Notes: generated by a model from the letters alone, not told the origin. A stretch of 31,014 nucleotides of DNA from MWCR01 sp041665165 (GCA_041665165.1 JBAYJJ010000011.1:1-31014); one strand, 5' to 3'; positions 1-8,500 are shown, numbered from the stretch's first letter. Translations and numbers: made by a program.

Positions 1-1222
1 AGCGCCAATCCCAGGCAAATCATTAGTTGGTATAGAAGTGCCAAACCAAAGCGTAGCCATTGTGGGCTTACGCGAATTATTTGAAACAAAAGATTGGCGC
101 GACCGCCGCAGCCAATTATCGTTTGCTTTGGGCCGCGACGTGAGCGGCAAGCCCTGGCTCTCGGATATCACGAAAATGCCGCACTTGCTCGTGGCTGGGG
201 CAACAGGCTCAGGTAAATCGGTTTGTTTGAATACGATTATCATGTCCCTGGTGTTTTCAAACGGTCCGGACGAACTCAAGCTTATACTCGTTGACCCGAA
301 GCGCGTTGAATTCCCGATCTATAATGGAATTCCGCATTTGATTACGCCGGTCATAACTGACGTGGAAAAGACAGTCAATTCCATGAAATGGGCCATCCGC
401 GAAATGAATCGCCGTTTTGATTTGTTGTCCAAGATGCAGGCCCGCGATATTGCAAGCTATAACCAGCGTTGCCAGGAAAAATTGCCATATATTGTCATGA
501 TTATTGATGAGCTGGCTGACCTTATGGTAACAGCCAAGCAGGACGTGGAATCTCAAATCGTGCGCCTGGCTCAAATGTCGCGCGCAGTCGGTATCCATTT
601 AGTGCTGGCTACGCAAAGGCCATCAGTGGATGTCATCACCGGCCTGATCAAAGCTAACATTCCGGCGCGCATTGCGTTTTCCGTGGCTTCGTCCATGGAT
701 TCGCGTACTATTTTGGATCAATCAGGTGCAGACAAGCTTATCGGGCGTGGCGACATGTTGTATTCAACAGCGGAGATGTCATCGCCTCGTCGCATCCAGG
801 GCGTGTATGTAGCGGATGATGAAATCAACCGCGTGGTTGAATATATAAAATCAAAATACGAACCAGCGGATTATGATCCAGGAGTAGTGGAACGCGCGAA
901 TCAAACTTCTTTATCTGATGTCAGCAGAGGCATAATGGATGAAGATGCAGACGTGATGTTGCCCGCGGCTAAGGAAGAAATCATCCGTGCGGGCAAGGCC
1001 AGCGCCTCGCTCCTGCAAAGGAGGCTTAAGGTCGGGTATGCGCGCGCAGCCAGAATTTTGGACTTACTTGAAGCCGAAGGATTCATCGGGCCATCAGACG
1101 GTGCCAAGCCGCGCGAAATTCTGCAAGTTGAATTCACCAAAGGCATGGATCAAGTACCTGTAGGTTCGCAGCCTGCATTAGACCAGGTCAATCGCGAGAT
1201 TCCAGACATAGAAGAGGAGTAG
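1..1222 (+). CDS. ftsK: FtsK/SpoIIIE DNA translocase, 5'-truncated by window edge
   Basis: This is the C-terminal part of the septal DNA translocase that pumps chromosome ends through the closing division site. The reading frame is open from base 2 with FtsK-like sequence (APIPGKSLVGIEVPN), so the GTG at 38 is internal and the gene starts upstream of the window. Counting from that GTG codon, Walker A (GATGSGKS) is at about 54-61, Walker B (IVMIIDELAD) at 152-161 and the conserved ATQRPSVDVITG segment at 191-202. A winged-helix gamma domain of the kind that reads KOPS-like DNA occupies about 303-365 (SASLLQRRLKVGYARAARILD is its core region). The acidic C-terminus ends one base before the next ATG, and its last codons supply that gene's GAGGAG ribosome site. 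The family call is very secure; the N-terminal membrane domain cannot be seen. Confidence 0.96.
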   Translation, partial: APIPGKSLVGIEVPNQSVAIVGLRELFETKDWRDRRSQLSFALGRDVSGKPWLSDITKMPHLLVAGATGSGKSVCLNTIIMSLVFSNGPDELKLILVDPKRVEFPIYNGIPHLITPVITDVEKTVNSMKWAIREMNRRFDLLSKMQARDIASYNQRCQEKLPYIVMIIDELADLMVTAKQDVESQIVRLAQMSRAVGIHLVLATQRPSVDVITGLIKANIPARIAFSVASSMDSRTILDQSGADKLIGRGDMLYSTAEMSSPRRIQGVYVADDEINRVVEYIKSKYEPADYDPGVVERANQTSLSDVSRGIMDEDADVMLPAAKEEIIRAGKASASLLQRRLKVGYARAARILDLLEAEGFIGPSDGAKPREILQVEFTKGMDQVPVGSQPALDQVNREIPDIEEE

Positions 1223-1223
1223 T

Positions 1224-1946
1224 ATGTCTTTTGTCCAAAAAAAAATCGGCCCAGAACAGGGATTTGGCGCTGATCTTAGGCAGTTACGTGAATTACGCGG
1301 CTGGACGCGCGATGCTTTGGAGCGCGCGACAGGCATCCATAAGAACACGATCCGTCTGCTTGAAGAAGAGCGGCTGGAAGAATTGAATGACCCAGCATAT
1401 GCTGAGCGGCATGTCCGTTCTTTGGTAAGCGCTTTGGACGGCAGGGTCGGATTTTTTTTAGAAAAATACCGTTTAGTACTCGAGCGGCTGGGCAAAAAAT
1501 CAGGCCAAGATAATTTTGTCTTTACCAGGAGAATCAAGAAATCTGATTTGTTCGTGCCCTCCAAATATCTTATTTTAGTTGGGATTGTTTTAGTTGTAGG
1601 TATTCTTGGCTGGTATGTTGCGCATCAGGCTGGTCACCTTACGGCCTCGCCCCAACTAGAGATCCTGGAGCCGGCTGACCATGCTGTGATCAACAACTCG
1701 CTATTGCGCGTAAGGGGCAAGACAGATTCGTCGGCCTCAGTCACAATCAACGGCCAATCAGCCGTGGTGGAAACGGACGGATCTTTTGACATCTCTTTTG
1801 ATGTGCCCAGGGGCACGACTCGATTAGATGTTGTCGCTAGGCGGCGCTATGGCGGAGAAGTGGAAACAGTCAGATACGTTACATACAATCAGTCCGCGAC
1901 CGGAACTAGTGTTTTACCAACACAAGCGTCAACAACAACACAATAA
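1224..1946 (+). CDS. RodZ-like membrane protein with cytoplasmic helix-turn-helix
   Basis: This 240-aa protein has the layout of RodZ, the membrane anchor linking MreB filaments to cell-wall synthesis. A cytoplasmic HTH_25-type domain spans about 14-90 (GWTRDALERATGIHKNTIRLLEEER is the HTH region). A basic stretch precedes one transmembrane helix at about 114-133. An extracellular beta-rich domain at about 144-222 (LEILEPADHAVINNSLLRV onward) resembles the glucodextranase-B/Big-like modules often fused to such proteins, and a Thr/Ser/Gln tail follows. It starts one base after ftsK with GAGGAG as ribosome site, so the two genes are co-transcribed. Whether it acts on MreB is inference, since no mre genes are in the window; a membrane-bound transcription regulator is the alternative. 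Confidence 0.75.
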   Translation: MSFVQKKIGPEQGFGADLRQLRELRGWTRDALERATGIHKNTIRLLEEERLEELNDPAYAERHVRSLVSALDGRVGFFLEKYRLVLERLGKKSGQDNFVFTRRIKKSDLFVPSKYLILVGIVLVVGILGWYVAHQAGHLTASPQLEILEPADHAVINNSLLRVRGKTDSSASVTINGQSAVVETDGSFDISFDVPRGTTRLDVVARRRYGGEVETVRYVTYNQSATGTSVLPTQASTTTQ

Positions 1947-1977
1947 AAAAAGCTGCATTCGCGAGTGCGTTTGCAGC
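1945..1977 (-). terminator. Intrinsic terminator of the 380-aa minus-strand gene
   Basis: The stem GCTGCA/TGCAGC, with an inner CGC/GCG stem and TT/TT internal loop, lies at 1952-1977. On the minus strand it is followed by seven T residues (A run at 1945-1951). It sits 11 bases beyond the stop codon of the gene at 1989-3131. On the plus strand no T run follows, so it does not obviously terminate ftsK-rodZ. Confidence 0.8.
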
Positions 1978-1988
1978 ATAGTACGGTG

Positions 1989-3131
1989 TCAGAACCTAGG
2001 TTTCTTGGGAGGAACGACCTCATCCGGCTTTTCTTCCATGCCGGCTACTTCTGTTTCGACGTCGTCCAGTCCTTCTTCCACATCGTCGCCAACCTGGGCT
2101 TGATGCGACCCATCGTCGGTCTGTTCTTCGCTGGCAGCGTTGTCACCCGCTTGCTCACCGCTGCTAGCACCATCGTCTTCGGCTGCGGGTGCTTGATCGA
2201 CAAGGGAGTCTTGGTTGAGCCTGTCCCATTCCCTGGATCCATAGGCCTCGGCTGGCATCTCCAGCCCGTAGCGATAGGCTTGGCGTTCCAGTGATCCGTC
2301 AGTCATCCAGACGTAGTAACTCATGAGCATCAGGCGGAGTGCGAAGAAGCTCATGAAGACGATCTTGATCCTCTGGTTGTTACCACGCGACGGAATCTTG
2401 ATGATGAAACAGCCCGTACGATCGGGCCGGTCTTCACCATCACGGCTGCCAGTAAAGCCCATCAGAAACTGAGGGAAGTCTTTTTGGGCGAACAGCCCGC
2501 GTTCCTCGGAAGACAGACCCATGCTCCAGTAGGCCTTGGTCAGCATGTGCAGAGCAGAGCTCATGGTGTACAAGCCCTTGACATGACCTTGATCGTTTTC
2601 AACGAGCTCGCATGTATCCGGGTTGACGTACACATCACAGTTGAAGTCGTAGTTCGAGATGTATTCTTGCACGTCAAGGTGCAAACCGCTCCAGTACTCG
2701 GGATAGAGCTCCTGGAACCTGTCTCGCTCATGAACCTGGAATTCGGGTAATGTGGAAACGTGAAGCCACGTTTCACTGAGGCACGGGATTTTGCTCTCTA
2801 CCTCTTCGCCGACGAAAATGTCAGCCACATCATCCGGGTCGTTCTTTCGCTTTTCGACCATGGAGAGTTCCCGCTTGTCCAGGAACTGGAGACGCTGTTT
2901 GCAGTACAGCATTCCTGTGGTCGTGACATACATCAAGTCGTTGCGGAGCAGTCGGTTTGCCCAGCGCCTGAGGGGGTGAATGGTTTTGGTCCAGAGCGGG
3001 AGAGGGGGTGAATTCTCGTCCGGCTTGTCTCCCTCGTTGCCCAGGTTTACGTACACGCTTTCGGCGAGCACGCCCCTGAGTCCCATTCGTTTCGCTTTCC
3101 TGATGTCCGGTATTGATCGACGTGTTCCCAT
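1989..3131 (-). CDS. Hypothetical 380-aa protein with acidic C-terminal tail
   Basis: I recognise no family for this 380-aa protein. The N-terminus is basic (MGTRRSIPDIRKAKRMGLRG). The middle, about 50-300, looks globular and is rich in aromatic residues and scattered Cys (C77, C117, C165, C174, C241). A strongly hydrophobic stretch lies at about 256-276 (IKIVFMSFFALRLMLMSYYVW), which could be a buried helix or a membrane segment. Residues about 312-372 form a low-complexity Asp/Glu/Gln/Ser tail ending in PPKKPRF. The gene looks real: it has a TTGACA promoter, a strong GAGGAGG ribosome site six bases before the ATG, and a terminator just past the stop. It stands alone on the opposite strand to ftsK and rpoB, as an accessory insertion between housekeeping operons. 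Function is unknown. Confidence 0.82.
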   Translation of the reverse strand: MGTRRSIPDIRKAKRMGLRGVLAESVYVNLGNEGDKPDENSPPLPLWTKTIHPLRRWANRLLRNDLMYVTTTGMLYCKQRLQFLDKRELSMVEKRKNDPDDVADIFVGEEVESKIPCLSETWLHVSTLPEFQVHERDRFQELYPEYWSGLHLDVQEYISNYDFNCDVYVNPDTCELVENDQGHVKGLYTMSSALHMLTKAYWSMGLSSEERGLFAQKDFPQFLMGFTGSRDGEDRPDRTGCFIIKIPSRGNNQRIKIVFMSFFALRLMLMSYYVWMTDGSLERQAYRYGLEMPAEAYGSREWDRLNQDSLVDQAPAAEDDGASSGEQAGDNAASEEQTDDGSHQAQVGDDVEEGLDDVETEVAGMEEKPDEVVPPKKPRF

Positions 3132-3381
3132 GAGGTCCTCCTCGGGTGAAGTTTGAATGTTTAAGGAGCTTCATGCTCCTCCATGTCTTGTCGTAAATTG
3201 TTTGCGAAAAAACATGGGGGAGTCTGGCAGAATAAAGATGGAGGCGATGTTCGCTTTAGGCAGAAGCTTCACACGAACCCGCTTGCGTTTTTTTGAGCCC
3301 AGCCTAAGCCGGAGTCTAAAAAACACTCATTTGGCATAGCCAAAAGTCCCCTCCATTTGTATTCAGCCAGTTTTCAATGAA
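3132..3381 (-). other. 250-nt 5' leader of the 380-aa gene
   Basis: This is the gene-free stretch between the predicted start of transcription (about 3381) and the ATG at 3131. A small hairpin (AGGAGC, loop TTCAT, GCTCCT) lies at 3164-3180. It embeds a Shine-Dalgarno-like sequence before a tiny ORF of seven codons (MEEHEAP) and an overlapping out-of-frame ATG. Nothing else recognisable is present; a regulatory role is only a possibility. Confidence 0.4.
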
Positions 3382-3387
3382 TAGGTA

Positions 3388-3416
3388 ATCTTAGCAAAAA
3401 TTTGGATATTTGTCAA
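3388..3416 (-). promoter_or_regulatory. Sigma-70-type promoter for the 380-aa gene
   Basis: Read on the minus strand: TTGACA at 3416-3411, a 17-bp spacer, and TAAGAT at 3393-3388 preceded by TGC (extended -10). The predicted transcript starts near 3381. Confidence 0.75.
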
Positions 3417-3441
3417 GGCCCTGAGGTTCAACTCAACCAAC

Positions 3442-3463
3442 AAAAAAGACCCTAATTAGGGCC
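3442..3463 (-). terminator. Intrinsic terminator of the 58-aa gene
   Basis: A perfect palindrome CCCTAATTAGGG at 3450-3461 is followed on the minus strand by a T run (A run at 3442-3447). It lies 18 bases past the stop of the small ORF at 3481-3657, which supports that ORF being a real gene. Confidence 0.7.
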
Positions 3464-3480
3464 ATTTTACTCAAATCAGC

Positions 3481-3657
3481 TTAATCTTCTTTAAAAGGAT
3501 GCTTATTTTTGCGGTTATATTTAACTTTTGCCTTATGGATACGCGAGACCGGAGGCTGGGTTTTACGGATCTTTTTTTCAATATTCCGCATTGAAAGCAC
3601 GATGGTGTTGCTTGCCGGGGTCTTTATGTGGGTTGGTTGAGCTTTTTTCTTAGCCAT
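3481..3657 (-). CDS. Small basic protein, 58 aa, unknown function
   Basis: The translated product begins MAKKKAQPTHIKTPASN and ends NRKNKHPFKED. About a third of the residues are Lys or Arg, with a central motif VLSMRNIEKKIRKTQPPVSR. It has no membrane segment and no Cys. The size and charge suggest a nucleic-acid- or ribosome-associated protein, but I recognise no family. Support comes from the ATG start at 3657, a dedicated terminator immediately downstream, and a minus-strand promoter at 4127-4155. No clear Shine-Dalgarno sequence precedes the ATG. A weak -10-like TAGAAT just upstream could give a second, short transcript. Confidence 0.65.
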   Translation of the reverse strand: MAKKKAQPTHIKTPASNTIVLSMRNIEKKIRKTQPPVSRIHKAKVKYNRKNKHPFKED

Positions 3658-3769
3658 AACAGTTTAATTCTACCACTTTTTTAGGCAAACAAATACCCTG
3701 AAAGATGCGGAGGCGGATACACAGGATAATAAATTATCCAGTGATCATGGTAGCTACTAGTCAAGTTAG

Positions 3770-4025
3770 TCCAGTTTGCACCGGACTGCATGAGGTTGGC
3801 GACCCCTCCCACGGAAACTCCAATTTTCATGGTGTTTCTGTGGAGAGTTGTTCTCTCCTCCACGTCTCTCAAGATATTTGTCGTACAACGTACTTCGTAC
3901 AACGTGGTACGTAGTACGGGGTACGATGGTACGTTTCGAGGCGCTTATTGAGGTATGGAGTGGCAAAGCACAAGTGCATGCCAATCCTGGAGTTGTACTG
4001 ACACAGAGTTCCAGTTTGCACCGGA
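3770..4025. repeat. 16-bp direct repeat pair, 240 bp apart
   Basis: TCCAGTTTGCACCGGA occurs at 3770-3785 and again at 4010-4025. The spacing of exactly 240 bp keeps both copies in the same reading frame on either strand. Each copy contains an imperfect CCGG/CTGG stem when transcribed from the minus strand. Confidence 0.7.
3883..3932. repeat. GTAC-rich 7-bp repeat array
   Basis: Consecutive units are GTACAAC, GTACTTC, GTACAAC, GTGGTAC, GTAGTAC, GGGGTAC and a final 8-mer GATGGTAC. GTAC occurs seven times in 50 bp. The 7-bp period matches the arrays at 13809-13836 and 15494-15528. Confidence 0.75.
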
Positions 4026-4126
4026 TCTCAATGCTTCCTCCTCCGCCTGCAACATAGCCCGTGTTCGGGTGCTGCAAGGTTTTTCTCCTCAATGCGCGCT
4101 TCGAAGGCTTTTCAAAATAACGATAT

Positions 4127-4155
4127 ACTATACCAGAAATTCTTGTTTTTGTCAA
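4127..4155 (-). promoter_or_regulatory. Sigma-70-type promoter upstream of the 58-aa gene leader
   Basis: On the minus strand: TTGACA at 4155-4150, a 17-bp spacer, and TATAGT at 4132-4127 with an extended TGG before it. Predicted transcription start near 4120. Confidence 0.75.
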
Positions 4156-4250
4156 GAGTCTCTGACTGGTTTTCTTGGCTAATATTAGCGCAAATTTTAT
4201 TGGCTTGATTGAGCCAAATTACACATTTTTAGCCAAAATAAGCCAAAATG

Positions 4251-4286
4251 AAAAACCGCCGGCTGGAAGTGTGTTCCAGTCGGCGG
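4251..4286 (-). terminator. Strong intrinsic terminator of the 235-aa gene
   Basis: A 13-bp near-perfect stem (4256-4268 with 4274-4286, GC-rich, five-base loop) is followed on the minus strand by TTTTT (4255-4251). It lies 30 bases past the stop of the gene at 4317-5024. Confidence 0.9.
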
Positions 4287-4316
4287 GTTGTATAGTTCCT
4301 CCTTGAATGTTCGGGT

Positions 4317-5024
4317 TTAGGCCGCAACAGGCGGTACGAGCCGCAGGTGTCCGCGGCGGCCGCGCTCCTTTTTCATGGGCTTGGGCTCCTGACGTGCCCG
4401 GACATCCTTTGCGCGCCTGGAGGGTTTGACCTCCAAGGCGTACATGGCAATGCCCATCAGCCGGGTGCGCATCTCAGGGCTGGCCACGTCCCAGTATTGC
4501 TCCATCTCCTTGCGAGACAGGTTCAGGCTGAGCATCATGGCTTCCAGCCCAGCAATGCATTGAGCGGGCTTGAGGCTGTCCCACCAGGCCTTGAGCTCAG
4601 ACTCGTCGCGCTCGAGGCGTTGTTTTTGCTCCTCCTTGGCTCTGGCTTGGCCCACGCTTCGAACCTCGTTCTCTGCGATCAGCATGGTCAGTTCGAGCAG
4701 GTTTCTCAGCTCTAGCAGGGCTTCGAAGCGTACTTCGATGCCCCTGATCCAGGTCTCTACCTTGAGGTCTGGGTCAAACCTGTACTTGCGGCACAGGCGC
4801 TCGTCGAACTCGCGTTCCTTCCAGGTGTCGGGGTGGATCAACCCCCGCAGAACCACTCGATCCTCGGGTTCCAGGTAGTTGTTGATCATGGCCTTCTTGA
4901 CCAAGGTCAGAGCCGCACGATAGGGCGCGGTTAGAGCCTCGCTTTCGAGATCGACCATGAAGTTGAGATCCAAACCAGCGTCAGAGTCGAGAGTTCCTGC
5001 ATAGATGGACAGGGTTCGTTTCAT
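4317..5024 (-). CDS. Hypothetical 235-aa protein, helical with basic C-terminal tail
   Basis: I do not recognise this protein. It starts MKRTLSIYAGTLDSDAG and appears mainly alpha-helical. A charged helix-rich core spans about 85-165 (EVRFEALLELRNLLELTMLIAENEV, then AKEEQKQRLERDESELKAWW), and a Lys/Arg-rich tail spans about 203-228. There is no signal peptide or membrane segment, so a cytoplasmic, possibly nucleic-acid-binding protein is plausible but unproven. The gene is well delimited by a TTGACA/TAAATT promoter, a GGAGG ribosome site seven bases before the ATG, and a strong terminator. It is divergent from rpoB and shares its expression layout with the 380-aa gene, which suggests a similar accessory origin. 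Confidence 0.82.
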   Translation of the reverse strand: MKRTLSIYAGTLDSDAGLDLNFMVDLESEALTAPYRAALTLVKKAMINNYLEPEDRVVLRGLIHPDTWKEREFDERLCRKYRFDPDLKVETWIRGIEVRFEALLELRNLLELTMLIAENEVRSVGQARAKEEQKQRLERDESELKAWWDSLKPAQCIAGLEAMMLSLNLSRKEMEQYWDVASPEMRTRLMGIAMYALEVKPSRRAKDVRARQEPKPMKKERGRRGHLRLVPPVAA

Positions 5025-5041
5025 GTTACTTCCTCCAGGTG

Positions 5042-5068
5042 AATGGCCAAATCAACAGAAATGGCCAA
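5042..5068. promoter_or_regulatory. Possible operator: paired AATGGCCAA boxes
   Basis: AATGGCCAA occurs at 5042-5050 and 5060-5068, 18 bp apart, between the predicted transcription start and ribosome site of the 235-aa gene. The core TGGCCA is palindromic. A regulator is not known; this is a pattern only. Confidence 0.3.
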
Positions 5069-5103
5069 GTTGTGTACGAGCGAAATTGCGAATTGAATCA
5101 AGT

Positions 5104-5132
5104 AATTTAGCATAAATTAGCGATTTTGTCAA
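5104..5132 (-). promoter_or_regulatory. Sigma-70-type promoter for the 235-aa gene
   Basis: On the minus strand: TTGACA at 5132-5127, a 17-bp spacer, and TAAATT at 5109-5104 preceded by TGC. It closely resembles the promoter of the 380-aa gene, including an AATTT-TGCTAA-ATTAC stretch. Confidence 0.75.
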
Positions 5133-5203
5133 GAGTGGCAGGCATTTGATTTGACAATGGCCTAGGACTTGGGCCTGTGGTGGTTAGGCCTGTGGTTAAA
5201 AAC

Positions 5204-5232
5204 TTGACATGATCCGGTAGAAATGTGATAAT
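5204..5232 (+). promoter_or_regulatory. Sigma-70-type promoter upstream of rpoB
   Basis: TTGACA at 5204-5209, a 17-bp spacer, and GATAAT at 5227-5232 with an extended TGT. Transcription would start near 5239 and give a leader of about 296 nt before rpoB. The leader holds an intrinsic terminator (5356-5389) and an AT-rich hairpin ATAATT/AATTAT (5516-5532) directly before the start codon. No other gene lies between. Confidence 0.75.
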
Positions 5233-5355
5233 TGGGCCAATCTGGATGTTATTTGACAAAAGACTTGCAGGCTGTTCACGGCCAAAAGAGTCTGAATTTC
5301 ATCCAAAAATTTCATAAAAAAGTGATGCGTACCAAGTTTTAAAAACCAAAAAAAT

Positions 5356-5389
5356 CCCTCTAGAAAGCCAAGAATTTTAGAGGGTTTTT
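5356..5389 (+). terminator. Intrinsic terminator or attenuator inside the rpoB leader
   Basis: The stem CCCTCTAGAA/TTTTAGAGGG (10 bp with one G-U) has a nine-base loop and is followed by TTTTT at 5385-5389. It lies about 150 nt after the predicted transcription start and 145 nt before rpoB. An A-rich run on its left flank means it could also stop minus-strand transcription. Confidence 0.7.
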
Positions 5390-5534
5390 GTGTCAGTCCA
5401 CCGGAAGATCCATTACCCAAGATAATTAAACAGTGATAGCTAGCAAGGCTGTCGGGCGCTCGGCCAAATGCCCCTCTGTCCCATGTGCGCGAGTCCGGGC
5501 AGCATGCAAGCAATCATAATTAGAAGAATTATCC

Positions 5535-8500
5535 ATGAAGACCAGGGTTTTCAGGCGCCAAGCGCCCAAAGAGCGCGAACGCCAATACTTCACGGCCTCT
5601 CGCGATGCGATGGCTTTGCCGGACTTGATCGAAGTCCAAAGACAAAGCTACAGATGGTTTCTTGAGAACGGCATCCGCGAGCTGTTTCGGGAACTGTCGC
5701 CTGTAAGGGACTTTATCGGACGCGATCTTGAGCTGTCGCTCACGGATTATTTTTTGGATGAACCGAAATTCGATGAAAAGACTTCAAAGGCAAAAAATAT
5801 CACCTTTGAGGCGCCTTTGCGCGTAAAGACCAGGTTGGTCAACAAGCGCACGAACGAAACCAAAGAACAGGAAATTTATTTGGGCGACTTGCCGGTGATG
5901 ACTGACCGCGGAACATTCGTGATCAATGGCGTTGAGCGCGTGGTCATTTCACAGCTCGTGCGTTCGGCTGGCGCGTTCTTCACGGCCGAAGCTGGCCGCG
6001 GCCGCAGATACTATGGCGCCAAGGTCATCCCAAACAGGGGAGCGTGGCTGGAGTTCGAGACAGATATGAACCACGTGATCTGGGTGAAGATCGACCGCAA
6101 GCGCAAAGTCGCGGCAACATCACTGCTCAGGACGTTCGGCATGTCAGCTGACGAAGAAATCAAAGAAGCTTTCAAGGACATCGATGTCCACCCGCTCAAT
6201 AAATACATTGATGCGACTTTGGCCAAGGACGTGGCCAAGAATGAGGACGAAGGCTACATCGAAGTCTACAAGCGCATCCGCCCCGGAGACATGGCCACGG
6301 CAGACAATGCCAAATCTTTGATTCACTCCATGTTCTTCAAGTTTGAACGCTATGACTTGGGTCCGGTCGGCCGCTACAAATTCAACCAGCGTTTCGGCAT
6401 GCCTTGGGACGCGGACATGATCACCAAGGAAGAGAACAGGATTTTGTCCAAAGACGATTTGATGTCCATCTTAAAGGAAATCATCAGGTTGAATAACACG
6501 CAGGAAGATCCGGACGATGTCGATCACCTCGGAAACCGCCGCGTCCGCGCCATCGGCGAGCTCTTGCAGAGCCGCTTCCGCATTGGTTTGGCGCGCATGG
6601 AACGCATCGTGAAAGACAGGATGTCCACGCAGGAAATCACCGCCTTAACACCAGGCAGGTTGATCAATGCGCGCCCAGTGATCGCTGCTATCCGCGAGTT
6701 CTTCATGTCTTCCCAGCTTTCGCAGTTCATGGACCAGACAAACCCGATGTCTGAGCTGGAACACAAGAGGCGCTTGTCTGCGACCGGCCCTGGCGGCTTG
6801 TCGCGCGAACGCGCCGGCTTTGAAGTCCGCGACGTGCATCGCACTCACTATGGCCGCATCTGCCCGATCCAGTCTCCAGAAGGCCCGAGCATCGGCTTGG
6901 TCGGCCACATGGCCAGCTACGCGCGCATCAATGATTACGGATTCATCGAAACCCCATATCGCAAAGTAAAAAATTGGGCCGAGAACAATGGCGAAGACGG
7001 TGTCGGCCAGTTTTTGAGGGTTGAGGTCCGCGATGGCGAGGGCAAGGTCGTGGGCAAAGCAGGCGAAGAGATTTCGGCAAGCTTGGCAAAAAAGCTGGCC
7101 AAGATTTCCATTCCCAAATTGCCGCTTGTGCCGCATGTAACGAACGAAATCGTATATTTGAACGCATTCACCGAAGAGCGCGGCACGACTGCGCCGGCCA
7201 CCACGCCGATTTCGCGCGACGGCAAATTCATGGTTGAGCGCACTCCGGCCCGCAAGAACGGTGAACCGACAGTGGTCGATGTGCATGAGATCGATTACGT
7301 CGATGTTTCTTCCAAGCAGATTCTGTCCATTTCCACTTCACTCATTCCGTTCGTGGAACATGATGACGGCCAGCGCGCACTCATGGGATCAAACATGCAA
7401 CGCCAAGCAGTGCCTTGCATCAAGCCGGATGCTCCGATCGTGGGTACTGGCGTGGAACGCCGCGCAGCAGTCGATTCAGGCCATGTGATTTTGGCGCCGG
7501 ATGACGGCACTATCGTTTCTGTTTCCGGCAACCACGTCGAACTGCAGACAGCAGACGGCAAATCCAGGCGTTATGACTTGATCAAGTTCCAGCGCTCCAA
7601 CCAATCGACTTGTCTGAACCAGCGCGTCAGGGTCAATAAAGATCAGAAAGTTTATGCCGGCGAAGTGCTGGTAGACGGCGCTTCGTGCGAACAAGGCGAA
7701 TTGGCTTTGGGTCAAAATCTGTTGTGCGCCTTCCTTTCGTGGGATGGCTACAACTTTGAGGACGCCATCATCCTTTCGGAAAAATTGGTGCACCACGACC
7801 GCTTTACCTCGGTCCATATCGAGCACTTTGCTATGGACGTGCGCGACACAAAGCTCGGGCCTGAGGTCGTGACCAATGACATCCCGAACGTATCCGAAGA
7901 AAAACTCAAGAATTTGGATGAGAACGGAGTAGTGCGCATCGGCGCCGAAGTCAAATCCGGCGATATTTTGGTGGGCAAGATCACGCCTAAGGGCGAGACT
8001 GATCTCTCGGCCGAAGAAAAACTTTTGCGCGCCATTTTCGGCGAAAAAGCCAGGGACGTGCGCGACACATCCTTGTACTTGGAGCACGGCGCCCGCGGCA
8101 AGGTAGTGGGCATCACGCTCTTTACCCGCGAGAACGGCGACAAGCTCCAGCCGGGCGTGTTGAAGAGGATCGTGGTCGCAGTCGCTGACTTGAGAAAGAT
8201 CCAAGTCGGAGACAAGCTGGCCGGACGCCACGGAAACAAGGGCGTCATCTCGCGCATCGTGCGCGTGGAAGACATGCCTTTCCTGGAAGATGGCACATCA
8301 GTCGATGTGATCCTTTCCCCGTTGGGCGTTGTTTCCCGTATGAACTTGGGACAGATCCTGGAAACGCATATGGGTTTGGCGGCCAATGCTTTGGGTTATC
8401 ACGTGGCTACCCCTGTGTTTGATGGCGTGCCAGAGCAAGTGCTTTGCGATCAGCTCATCAAGGCAGGCTTCCCGGCCACAGGCAAGATCAAATTATTCGA

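Larger units (their letters stand above)
3658..4120 (-). other. Long (about 460-nt) leader or unrecognised transcript upstream of the 58-aa gene
   Basis: This stretch lies between a good minus-strand promoter (4127-4155) and the 58-aa gene. It contains a 16-nt direct repeat (3770-3785 and 4010-4025), a 7-bp repeat array (3883-3932) and a GGAGAG/CTCTCC hairpin near 3846. A minus-strand reading frame is open across most of it (TTG start near 4078 with an upstream GAGGAG, ending about 3766). Its product is Gly/Cys-rich at the start and repeat-derived in the middle, so I do not call it a gene. The region may be a structured leader, a non-coding RNA or a decayed element. Confidence 0.4.

Noticed and set aside
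2830..3174. 114-codon minus-strand frame starting at an ATG preceded by GGAGG, overlapping the 380-aa gene
   Set aside because: Its sequence is a low-complexity Arg/Gly/Pro shadow of the main gene in another frame; the main gene has the better ribosome site and terminator.
3766..4155. 129-codon minus-strand open frame in the leader of the 58-aa gene
   Set aside because: The predicted start overlaps the promoter, the middle is translated heptamer repeat, and no protein family is recognisable. Kept as an observation about the repeat, not as a gene.
5196..5513. 105-codon minus-strand frame upstream of rpoB
   Set aside because: It covers the rpoB promoter and the hairpin terminator, with no ribosome site and no recognisable protein pattern.
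7476..8231. 251-codon minus-strand frame inside rpoB, and similar long antisense frames in rpoC, gyrA and smc
   Set aside because: They are shadows produced by the codon bias of the sense genes and show no independent start signals or family features.
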